Source of the DNA: Chrysomallon squamiferum
Lineage: Eukaryota > Mollusca > Gastropoda > Neomphalida > Peltospiridae
Length of the DNA stretch: 64,000 nucleotides
Direction of reading: 5' to 3'
NCBI GenBank assembly: GCA_012295275.1
Contig: CM022671.1
Coordinates: forward strand, 21,619,822 to 21,683,821
Of this stretch, positions 49,474-59,880 are shown one piece after another. The notes under the pieces are model-generated. The model worked only from the letters and a program-made list of their open reading frames with translations, did no database searches and had not been told where the DNA came from. The position numbers and the translations under genes are program-made. How positions within the stretch are numbered: position 1 is the stretch's first letter; each line of letters opens with the position of its first letter.

Positions 49474-49560
49474 GACAAATACATCTGTAATATGTATGTG
49501 CTTGTCCATGCATACTTGTGTGCATGTATCTATACAGAATACACAGCCATACAAGATAAT
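49290..49560. repeat. ACAC/ACAT and TA microsatellites
   Basis: CACA/CATA units with an uninterrupted TA array at about 49435-49469. Confidence 0.9.
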
Positions 49561-49759
49561 ATCTAGATTAAGCTTATATTGTTATTGGTATATTACTTTA
49601 TTCTAATGTTACAAAGTTGTATTTGGCCAGTAAAGGAAACCCTACTTGTAGTTACATGTTATCAATGTGAGGTTCTATTTTTAAACTTTAATAGCTGGCG
49701 TGTTATCTTCATGTAACACCCCCAACTTGACTACTTGAAAGAAATTCTGTACTTTAACA

Positions 49760-49992
<233 letters not shown>

Positions 49993-50389
49993 GTCAACAT
50001 CTCTCACTTTCTAAAGTTTCATCCCATTATTATTATTAATTTATTTTAACAAACATAACTGAGCTCACCTCATATAATCTTTGGTAAAAATAATAATAAT
50101 AATAATAACAATTAGGAGTAGTAGTAGTAGCAGTAGAGTAATAGCAGTTATTGTAGTACTAGTAGTTTTTTAATTATTTCTATTATTATCAGAGTTTATA
50201 CACAGAATGTAAAAATTGATGAGACAAGATTATTAACTATAATATATATACTGATAATAACCTATATACTTGTCATCTATAAGCATCTTACACTTTATCA
50301 CAAGAGTTTGCGTTACAAAGGTTAAGACAAGATAACACGTATCCGATAATTTTATTAAAGTATAAAACTGATTACTTAGAAATGTAGGT

Positions 50390-50535
50390 AAGCTGTAAGT
50401 GGTTAGAGTACAGGTATGAGTCATGACAAATGATGGGATCAGTCATTTTCGGTATGGATCTTTGGCAGTTTCCTATTCCAGCCAGTGCCCCAGCACACGT
50501 TTATCCCCTGCCAAAAAAAAAATAATAATAATACA
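50390..50535 (+). mobile_element. Decayed tRNA-derived SINE with A tail
   Basis: 'aagtggttagagtacaggta' resembles a pol III A box and 'gggatcagtcatttt' may be a decayed B box. The body then runs to 'atcccctgccaaaaaa' and an A/AAT tail. The tail end resembles the minus-oriented element at 10230-10400. Confidence 0.45.
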
Positions 50536-50539
50536 TTTT

Positions 50540-51400
50540 TAAAATTTTAAATTTTCCTATTCGTTGCATGATGCAGAAAAAAGTTTCTTTGCAATTAATT
50601 AGTAGAAATAATTTTGAGAATTTCAGCAGAAGTTTTCCATCATCATGTCAAGACTGAACTGAATGATCTCTACGAGAGAAAGATGCAGTGAAGACTGTCC
50701 ACTTGTTTTAGAAGGATAGTTTACCTAAAAAAAAAAAAAAAAAAATTGTTTTTTAAAAAGTCATCAGTACGAGAAAAAATATGATAAGACTTCTTGTAAT
50801 AACAAACATTTCAAAGAAATGGGGAAAAATTATTTCTAAACGGCATCAAGCACACTTTAATGTATCAGAAATCCATTTCAGACATTGTGGACAAACATCT
50901 CTGTCACAAAGATGCCACCAACATTAAGTACATCTGTGGACAACTGCGGGTCCGTAAAAAGTATTTAATTTGTTTTGATGATGGCTTATATTTGTAATTA
51001 TATCAGACACATTCGTGTTTTCAATATCCTAGGTTATACAAGGTTAATTGCATTCTTGCCTTTGTTTTATCTTTGTTAACAGTTTTTTACTATAATGGTC
51101 TCTCCACTATTAAAGAGGTTTTTGAAACATGTAATGCCATCTGGTACTAATATGTTTGATTAAATAATACGGCCATATCTTTATTTTGAGGGCAGTTGTA
51201 TCTTCTAGTCATCATCAAAGCTGAAACAGTTATCAGACTGAACCTAAAATATTTACTATCAGCCAAGATGAAACCTCGAGAAGCATCGAAAAACTGAAGT
51301 TATATTTATCCTTCTCTGAACTGTCTAACGAAGCCATCGTCACTAAATTAAACACCATCGACATCTTAACTTCATCTTTATTAAGATTTAAAATTAATTA
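50540..51400. other. Intergenic stretch, nothing recognised
   Basis: Mixed AT-rich sequence with an A tract at 50728-50745. No coding or RNA gene seen. Confidence 0.45.
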
Positions 51401-51409
51401 TGATAAAAT

Positions 51410-51566
51410 GATTCGAAATAGCGTCACCGCGCCAAATTTTATAACGTTTTTAATGAGCTAGGGAACTAACAGTGCACAACAGCTGTTGTCCTTTCTGCAT
51501 CTTCAACCGTTGTGAGACGTGAACTTAATATACGAGGCGCTGGAATGCGCTTCAGTCAGCTGACGT

Positions 51567-51600
<34 letters not shown>

Positions 51601-51800
51601 CAGCTTATATCAATGAGCGTAAAACGTAATGATTTCGCCTCTAAAATTATCAGAAAAAATCGATCTCCAACACAGAAGCGTTCGACTGTTCCATATAATC
51701 AGGCTTCGTGAGGATTCATCTTCAGCAGATCGGACGAACAAGGTTGACTCATGAAGGACAAAAATGACATTCGTTGCTATGTTCACATCTTGTCCGAAAA
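51410..51800. promoter_or_regulatory. CpG-containing block with a CRE palindrome and A tract
   Basis: A less AT-rich block with several CpGs. The full cAMP-response-element palindrome TGACGTCA lies at 51561-51568, adjoining a CAGCTG E-box (51558-51563), and is followed directly by an A tract of about 31 bases. It could be a promoter of an unseen transcript or a retroposon ending in an A tail. There is no open frame of note. Confidence 0.25.
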
Positions 51801-52104
51801 ATGAAGTCGTAACCCAGAAGAATGTTTTTTTTTTTTTTTAATATTCAAAGCCACTCCACTTCATTACCACTCCTTACCAATACTGTCCATAAAAGATATT
51901 CAAATGAATTGGAATGAGTCATGATCAGTTATATCGATAAATCCAGCGCTTTGTTAAAGCATGTAACCTTTGTGTATGTACAATTGTAAACAGATACACA
52001 GAATTGCCTATTAGTATGTTAGCATTCAAATATAGCCTTGTGACAATATGAAATGTTTGTATACAGGTAAACAAAAATTTGCACTAAATTATAATTTTGG
52101 TACT

Positions 52105-52105
52105 A

Positions 52106-52159
<54 letters not shown>

Positions 52160-52225
52160 ATATGTATACACATATATATATATATGTGTATGTGTATGTT
52201 TGTCACTGCATATATATATACACAG

Positions 52226-52297
<72 letters not shown>
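52105..52297. repeat. GT, TA and GA compound arrays
   Basis: GT array 52109-52156, TA-rich 52170-52240, GA array 52241-52295. Confidence 0.95.
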
Positions 52298-52298
<1 letters not shown>

Positions 52299-52549
52299 AG
52301 AAAACAATTAAAAAATAATAAAATTTCATAATCTACCAGTCTATATAATTAAATGCATATATTCTTGTTCTTTTTTCTTCTTTTTTAAGTTCTCTTTACA
52401 AGATTTTATATAATTATATTTAATAAAGCATATTTTAAAACATTTTTAAAATAATTTTATATTCACAATAAATCATCATTTTTCTTTTTCAAATGTAATC
52501 TTTGGTTGTAAAACACTCAACACTCATAAATTATATGCCGAAACGAATT

Positions 52550-53400
52550 TTTTTTTTTTTTTTTTTTTTTTAATATCTCCGCAAAACAATAACTTTCTCA
52601 ATATGTCTCTCACATGCAACAATTTTCCAATTATTATTTGAATAAACATATTGTATAATACAAGTATGCAAATCCGCCCGGAAAGGGTGGGTGACTAACG
52701 CAAATTATTTCTTTTTGTTCGCCTAGACAATGAAAAGGATTGTAACTGCAAAAAGGTGTAGAGTCTATCCTACAACATATTTAATAACGCGCATAACCTT
52801 CCCCCCCCCAACTCCACTCTTTTCTTAAAGTCTTGCTTCGTCCCTGACACGTTAATATTTTTTATAAACAAATAATGTTATTCTGACATACCTAACTTCA
52901 AATTAATATGTTTTAAAATGTCACATTTAAGTCAAAAGAGGTCACACACGCCTTTGAAATTAAAATTCTGTTCTGTATTGTAATAATTCTAAAAAGTATG
53001 GGTCATTTAGTATATATATATATATATATATATATAAATATACACAGCGTAGTAGGTAATATACACCTTTTATGGCTTGTGAGTTCTCTAAATGTGGAGT
53101 TATAAGTCTATTGTCGTTACGGACGATATGCGTTGTATTTGACAGTGACGTTAAAGGCCACTGTCAGGGGCGGTGCTACGAGTTAGGAAAGATGGGTGAG
53201 CCATCGAAACCAGTTTCGTTATGCTGTATGGATGAAACACGTACACATAACAAATAACAACAAATTATTTAAAAACAGATTGTAGCAGCGTCCCTTTCTC
53301 GAATTCGTGTATGGGTAAACAAAATACAGCAACATACTTGTTATTATACATATCAGTAAATTTTACTGTTGTATAGAGTTCTTAGTTGTTACGCACATGT
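52550..53400. other. Intergenic stretch with T, C and TA tracts
   Basis: T tract at 52550-52571, a C run at 52801-52809 and a TA array at 53011-53035. The block at 53070-53260 has CpGs and an open plus frame (containing LGKMGEPSKPVSLCC) that was not recognised. Confidence 0.4.
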
Positions 53401-53405
53401 TGCTT

Positions 53406-53408
<3 letters not shown>

Positions 53409-53500
<92 letters not shown>

Positions 53501-53540
53501 GGACGGACGGACACACACACACACACACGCACACACACAA
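53409..53540. repeat. TA array (about 90 bp) followed by GGAC and AC units
   Basis: Uninterrupted TA at 53410-53499, then about three GGAC units and AC units to about 53538. The Ile/Tyr frames are artefacts. Confidence 0.97.
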
Positions 53541-53879
53541 ATACAAATCAGAGATAAGGCGACAGAGAATCCTAAAATGTCTGTTTTGACAGTACACAAA
53601 CTTAGAAAAACAAACCAAAACAAAACCATGGTTTCTTCCTTTTTATTTACAGATGAGATTAAAATATCATTCTCAGCACACAAATCCTGAATCCACACGA
53701 TCTGATTCATTATGAAGGTTATAAAACGGGCTGCATAGTTACGATTCGACTCAAATTACTTTAATAAAAATGTTCAAAGGTAATTAAAATTGCACCGTTT
53801 ATGTGTGTGTCAATCAGTGTTTATGCGTTTTAAAAATTTATTATTGGTATTATAATTATTTTTATCTTGGACACTGTGT

Positions 53880-54140
53880 CTACATTTACTTTTGACTGAT
53901 CCCGAATATTTCATCATTTGGAAAATATTATTATTATCATTAGTCATGAAAATAGTTAAACATCCAAAAATATTTCTATTTGGAGAATACAGAGTAGTCC
54001 AAGGTCGTGCTTTTCGTTTCAGTGAGACCAGACGATACGTTATCGCTAAAGATCGGAAACATTCGTACGTTTGTAGATAGCTATGTCCGTTAAGAAAAAG
54101 TTTCATGTGAACTCATCTTCCTCCGTTTCTTCAGAACTGA
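53880..54140. other. CpG-containing unique block, unassigned
   Basis: Less AT-rich than its surroundings, with overlapping open frames on both strands (the plus frame contains VQGRAFRFSETRRYVIAKD). No family recognised. Confidence 0.25.
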
Positions 54141-54629
54141 TATGAGTCTCTTTACCAGTTTTTATCATATACACTGGTCATTTCCTTGTATTCACAAACC
54201 AGAAATGTTTGTATAAATGCGATCTCATAGTTTAACTCATGTTCGATGTTTTAGTCCATTTATTAATAACAAAACGTACATCGAATGAACATGTCAAATG
54301 TGAATGGATGACAACAAAAGTGTGTTTATATATTAAATGGACATAAACATATAATCGATCACAAATGAAAGGGTTTTCTCTTATTTTAATGTATTTATGT
54401 TTCTTCTTTTATATTTTTAATTTGTTTATATTTTTTATTATAACTTCTTTTCTTTTTTTTAATTATTATTTATTATTTCTCTATGTATTTTTAATGAATG
54501 AATGAATTTGTATACTATTTTTTAAAAACAAAAATGTTCTAATTATTATTATTATTCTTTTTCACAGGTTGGAGTATTTTTGCGGGGGAACTATTTTAGT
54601 TATATGCTTTTTTTCTTTACATTGTTTAG

Positions 54630-54689
<60 letters not shown>

Positions 54690-54692
54690 TTT
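54630..54692. repeat. TTA array
   Basis: About 20 TTA units. Confidence 0.95.
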
Positions 54693-54894
54693 AAATCATC
54701 TTCCAAAGACAGCAAGAAAAATACGTTTAGCAGTATCAAAAATACCAGTATAGGAAACAAAAAAGAAAAGAAGCCAGCTTATCCAAATAAAGCGAAGAAT
54801 ATTTTACTGAACGAAAACAAAGATGTATACTATTAATGAAAACAAAAAGAACATTGCTTCTCATAATAATATACGTATAACCATTTTGTGCGAG

Positions 54895-55200
54895 TAAATA
54901 GGATTCTGATTATTGTAGCAGAGTGGTCCGAACCCCACTTCAGTTTCGGACAGACCCGTGCCTGTTTTTTGAAAAACAATAGGTCTCAACACAATTGAGT
55001 GTATGTGGTTTATTTCCGTAAAAGACTGGCCACGTACAGTGAAAAGTGAAAGCACGTGGTTAGTGCGAGTTAAATAAAGATGGATTTCACTTCTCGTCAA
55101 ATACGTCGTCTAAGAACACCGGCTAAGGCATGATCCAGTGCACTGTTTGAAGTTCTCCGTTCTAAACAATAACGCCGTGGCAGCTTCAGTTATTTACCGT
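54895..55200. other. CpG-containing unique block with short hairpin, unassigned
   Basis: Contains an inverted pair TCCGAA (54927) and TTCGGA (54945), a CACGTG palindrome (55053-55058) and an AATAAA near 55075. Its composition differs clearly from the flanks, which may mean an unrecognised repeat such as a solo LTR or SINE. No terminal repeat or target duplication was confirmed. Confidence 0.25.
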
Positions 55201-55689
55201 TGTAATATTGTTCTTTGTCTGATTTATCTTAGGACGTATTATTCCTACAATATATACGTATGTATGCACGTGTGTGTTAATGAAATTATAATTAATTATA
55301 AATTAAACCGTTTTAATTAGGGATCTTTAATACAACATATTTTGGAACACTTTTCTCGATCATTTTATTTGTTTATAATTATTACAAAACATTCTGTTAC
55401 GATTCTGATTGTGTGTGTTACACTGGCCACATTATGTATACTGCTAAATTATATTAAATAAGTGGCATCAAAACTTGAAAGTGACAAATAAATCCCTGAC
55501 AGTTTTCAAGTGGATAGATGTTAATTACAAATGTTGTATAAAATTGAGCTACAGTGCCTATGTCTCTTTTAATCACTACATGTTAGCTATGATTCGCATA
55601 TGAATATAATATTCTCAAAATAATATGTTTGTCAAGGAAACATTACATCGATTCAACTTAGACGATTTGACGAAAAGGGCGACTTTCTG

Positions 55690-55800
55690 CCCAATAAGGA
55701 TCTTAGATAGCTTGTTGAATTTTGTGACTCACTTTGCCTTATATGGAATTTGTCTCGTTCACATTTGGTATGCGGCACGGAATAAAAGCAGCCAATCCGC
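55690..55800 (+). promoter_or_regulatory. Candidate cofilin promoter with CArG (SRF) boxes and CCAAT
   Basis: CCTTATATGG at 55737-55746 matches the SRF consensus CC(A/T)6GG exactly. A second CArG-like site with one mismatch, CCCAATAAGG, lies at 55690-55699. Downstream are a TATA-like AATAAAAG at about 55781 and CCAAT at 55792-55796. The set lies about 280-380 bases before the cofilin ATG. SRF control of actin-cytoskeleton genes, including cofilin, is known in vertebrates; its use here is inference. Confidence 0.45.
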
Positions 55801-56000
55801 AATCGCGAGATCAGATACGGCGTTTTTAGAAACGAAGGGAGTCGAAATAACATAAGAAAACCAGGTTACTCGTACAGTTTTTCCTGCAGTTAATATTGTT
55901 ACTTATTTCCTTTGTACTGAAATAATTTTGTGATAACAATATTTTGCGAAAATATAGAAAATTTCCTAACATCTGAACGTTGCAAAGTTGATTTAAGTAT

Positions 56001-56072
56001 ATTTCCTTTCGTTCCTCTTAGGCGGCGGATTCGACCCCATTTCGCATTCTCCTTTTGCTCAAGCAAGACAAA
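56001..56072 (+). other. Cofilin 5' UTR with possible splice acceptor
   Basis: A pyrimidine-rich run ending TTCCTCTTAG at 56021 looks like a splice acceptor, so a non-coding first exon further upstream is possible (a weak donor-like CCAG|GTTACT lies near 55863). From 56022 to the ATG there is no in-frame stop, but the usual MASG start and a good context (ACAAAATGG) favour 56073. Confidence 0.4.
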
Positions 56073-56428
56073 ATGGCGTCAGGTATTTCTGTCGAGCAAG
56101 AATGTGTTGATATTTTCCAAGAGCAAAAGTCAGGTCGGCAGTACCGACTTATTTCGTATATGATCACCCCTGATAAAAAGGGAATCGTCGTTGATCAGAA
56201 ATATGTAAAAAGAATGGAAACGGAAGAATGTCTGAAGAAGACGAGATCGTCAGATTATGATTCGGACGAATCCAGAGCACAGTTCGAAGCTCAGCAGAAA
56301 AAAGAATGGGAAAGTTTAATTTCTGATGAGGCAAATGTGCCGCCAAAAGACTGTAGATGGATTTCAGCAGACTTGTCGTATATTGGAAAAGGCAACACAT
56401 ATACCGACAAGGTTGTGCTCATTTCATG
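56073..56428 (+). CDS. CFL: Cofilin coding exon 1
   Basis: Holds the start codon, the Ser3 site, the first strands and helices of the ADF-H domain and the extended acidic segment. It ends two bases into a Trp codon (VVLIS-W). Reading through the donor gives an immediate TAA. Confidence 0.95.
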
Positions 56429-59067
56429 GTAAGTTGACGGCAGGTGCGGTTTAATGAATTTTAAAAAAGATAAAATATTTGAAAAGGAATTATTCAGTTA
56501 AACATAACAATAAATGTGTATACGGCATAATTAATAAATTGATAACTGACAGTATTTGAATTGTATTCCGATAACGTTAAACGTTTGACGATAAATCATG
56601 AAGGAAGTAGTTTACCGTGTTCAACGGTGTTGCTTTTGTTTTCCTTCAGACATAAATTTCCGTTGTGGAACTTGGTATTATTATCAACGATATATATATA
56701 ATATAAACGAATGTATACTGGGAGGAGGAAGAATGCAGGGAATTACAATATGTACAATTTTTAAATTCATTTTCCGTTGTCAAGAAATTTGAATTTACAA
56801 TGATTCATAATATTTTAAATACAAGGCTTAACTGATAAATTCGGATTTTAAAAAATTATAAATAATTATAAAATATTGTTATTTTTATTAAAACTGATAC
56901 ATAACTGTCATTTGTAAAGTAATATTAATAAGATATCCGTACCACAAATCCAGTAATCTCTAATATGGATTACTGTGAACAATAAAGGAGTCTTAGAATT
57001 ATATTAAAATTTAAATTTTTATCATGTGACCTGATTTCCAGTTAAAAGTACAAAACTGAAGTGGGACAACAAGTAGGATTTGCAGTTCATCAGCTACTTC
57101 CTTTTTAAAATCCCCCCCCCCCCAAGTAAATGACTGTGTCCATTTACTTGGTTAAATAATGACATACGACTTGATCTGATCAGGGAAGTGGTATGACAAA
57201 CAGGATGTAAATTTTCATAGTGGCTGCACATTTATATCTATTCAAAAAATATTAAACTTACTGTAACAAATTAATTGAAAATTATTTAATCTGTTATTAA
57301 ATTAAAGTGTAATAGTTTTAAAATCAATGATGTCTTGAATAAAGTGTAATTAAAATATTAACTGGCAACCCCAAAATGGAACAGATAATTCAAAATGATT
57401 GTTTCCTAGCCTAGGACTGCAAAATGAATTATTTTATCATTGTCACTGTTACCATACAATAACATGACTACTTTGGGCATTTACAAAAATTGAAACAGTG
57501 AATTTGCAAAATGAACTTTCCCTGATTCACAACCTCAATTGCCAACTCTTTCTTATTTGTTCATGAATACACACATAACATATGAAACAGACAAATGTAC
57601 AATTTTAAAATCATAATTTATAGCCTACAAACAAGTTACTACAACAGTTTAGAAGATCCATCAATTGAAAAAAAAAAAAACTTGGAATATTTATGAATAG
57701 TTAAAAGTAAAGACATTAAGAAGTCTACATAGTCTATGGATAGGCTGGATAACAGAATCCTGTTTCTAAAAGCAGTCAGTACTGGATTTGTGCTTTAAGA
57801 AAGTCTGAAAAAATAATTAAGGTAGTGTAAACAGACATTTATACTAAATATTTGTTCAAAATGTTAACATGAAATACAATTCATTCGAAGTATTGTGTCA
57901 ACTTTGTTACTGATAAAAGTTGATCAGAAAGAAAATTTAGGCAAACTTGATTCATGTTTATTGGATTTAGTCTGAATGAAACAAAATGTAAGATGACATT
58001 CTCTGTTATCTAATTACATTTAAATAATGTGATTTATGACCAGATCGTTTGATTGGTTGCTGATTACATAGACTGAGTAGCAGTAATTCCATATTTTAAA
58101 ATAAAATATAATCTTTTGTTATTTTGTCCATAAATAATTGTACAAGCATTAATGCAGATGTTTGTTTTAATGATACTGTGGTGAAATGGATTAGCTGATT
58201 TTTAGTTTTATCTCAAAGAATAGGTGCTTTCTGAATTTCAGATGTTTTAATCTAGCAGAATATTTTAAATAACACTGAACAAATACAGAGCTTACATGAA
58301 ACTGTAGTGAAAAAAAGTATTAAATTTGATATTTAAACTGATAAGTAAAATGGAAGTATTTTGGTGGTGGTTCCCACTCTTATAGCATTAATGTGTGTTA
58401 CAAATAGATAACAGTAGTACTTTTATTTGCTTGTTTGTTTCTCTCTTGTGGTGTGGTGTGTTTTTGTTTTGTTTATTTATTTATTGTTTATTATTATTAT
58501 TAAATATTCAGATATTTAATATATATTATATAGTAGATGTCTGGTAGGTAAATAGTCTTCAATACTGCACTGAGCTTGTTCTAGAATACTTTCCTATTTA
58601 TCTATAGTCATAATTTTTTTTTTTTTTTATTTACCTTTTTAACTATACGAATTGATAAAGTTCACTAAATGTGATGTAAGAGCAGCATGGAAACTGACTT
58701 CATGTAAAAAGGAGGAACTTTCTTCCTTTGTATATTTGTTTTATTTTTGTGACCAGAAATGTACTGAATGTTAAATTTGACCATTTTTAACACTGGGATA
58801 AAATAAACTTAAACCTTATTGGTGTCTTAATTTATTGCAGTTGCTAAAGCTATTCGAAACATGATTAAAGTCAGATAGTGTCACGTTTTCAAATTTATTT
58901 TCTTTTACAGGTGTCCAGATGATGCTAACGTCAAGAGCAAGATGGTTGCTTCAAGTAGCATAGATGCTTTGAAGAAAAAGTTGACCATTACAGGAGCTCA
59001 TATACAAGCAAATGACTATGATGATATAAAGTATGAGAACGTCATAGCTTTCTTGAAAACCCATTAA
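56073..59067 (+). CDS. CFL: ADF/cofilin (actin-depolymerising factor), two coding exons
   Basis: Small cytoplasmic actin-binding protein that severs and depolymerises ADP-actin filaments. Coding exons 56073-56428 and 58911-59067 join inside a Trp codon and give 170 residues, within or slightly above the usual 145-170 of the family. Seen: N-terminal MASGISV with Ser3 (the LIM-kinase site in known cofilins), VVLISWCPDDANVKSKM, and the long actin-binding helix ASSSIDALKKKL followed by QANDYDD. The C-terminal half resembles insect twinstar closely. The middle is unusual: an acidic/basic stretch (DYDSDESRAQFEAQQKKEWE) makes it about 20 residues longer than in insect cofilin. Splice sites: donor TCATG|GTAAGT, acceptor TTCTTTTACAG. 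The intron is 2,482 bases. The gene is complete, and a CArG box lies upstream. Confidence 0.96.
56429..58910 (+). other. Cofilin intron
   Basis: GT-AG intron, fairly free of microsatellites compared with the rest of the window. A C run lies at 57111-57123. No nested gene seen. Confidence 0.9.
58911..59067 (+). CDS. CFL: Cofilin coding exon 2
   Basis: Completes Trp, then CPDDANVKSKMVASSSIDAL, the actin-binding long helix, and ends AFLKTH with TAA. The tail after QANDYDD is short and differs from the vertebrate C-terminus. Confidence 0.95.
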
Positions 59068-59880
59068 GCTACATCTTGTAAAATAAGTTCAGTGCCCACA
59101 TGGAATGATTGTAATCTGCAACTTTGATTATGAGGACTCAAAAAAAAAAAAAAAAAATTGTACAGCTGTAAGAACAAAAATCTTCAGTGTTGCATTTTGT
59201 AAAATTCTCTACTAACAAATTATTTGAAAAAAGATAAGAGTAAAAAAAAATTAAAAAAAATAAAAATAAATTCTGATAAGTTTGTGTTGGATTCAGTGTC
59301 CTTTGTAATATATTTTTTCCATATGGATATGAAGAAGCTATGACAATAACAGGATATGTCAATGGATTATCACTACACACAGCTTTCATTAAATTTAGGC
59401 ACTAAAACTTCAGCGTATGGAATGTTTCACAGTTTTTTATTTCAAATTATTATATAACACTGTTAATTAGGACCACATATGGTTTTTCATTTTTCATGTA
59501 TGCTATTGATAGTATTCATAGTACTGATATATATAAATCTAATAATAAGGTGGGGAGGGAGTATTTATTATTTTTCTTAATGTACTTTTGTATCTCCAAT
59601 TACACAATGCATAGGCTATATTTATTTTTATTTTTTACATTGGGATTAATGTTATAATATTGTGTGTTGCTAGAAATCTTTCTGTAACTACACTAAGTGA
59701 TTATTTCTTTCTGTTCAAAATGTGCCCAGAATTAATGTACAGAGATGATTACAGACAAAAAAAAAATTGTTAATTGTTCATTATCAGTTTTCTACAAATA
59801 AAAATTTGAAATTTCTGAATACAAAATAAATTTGAATGTTTTCAATATTTTTTATTGTGTTGCTTAATAAAGGGTTGGGC
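59068..59880 (+). other. Cofilin 3' untranslated region (extent uncertain)
   Basis: AT-rich sequence after the cofilin stop with an A tract at 59141-59157 and several possible polyadenylation signals, including AATAAA at 59866-59871. The transcript end cannot be fixed from sequence alone. Confidence 0.45.

Noticed and set aside
53363-53710. Ile/Tyr repeat proteins on both strands
   Set aside because: Products of the long TA array.
56164-56400. Minus-strand open frame over cofilin exon 1
   Set aside because: Antisense shadow of the real coding exon.
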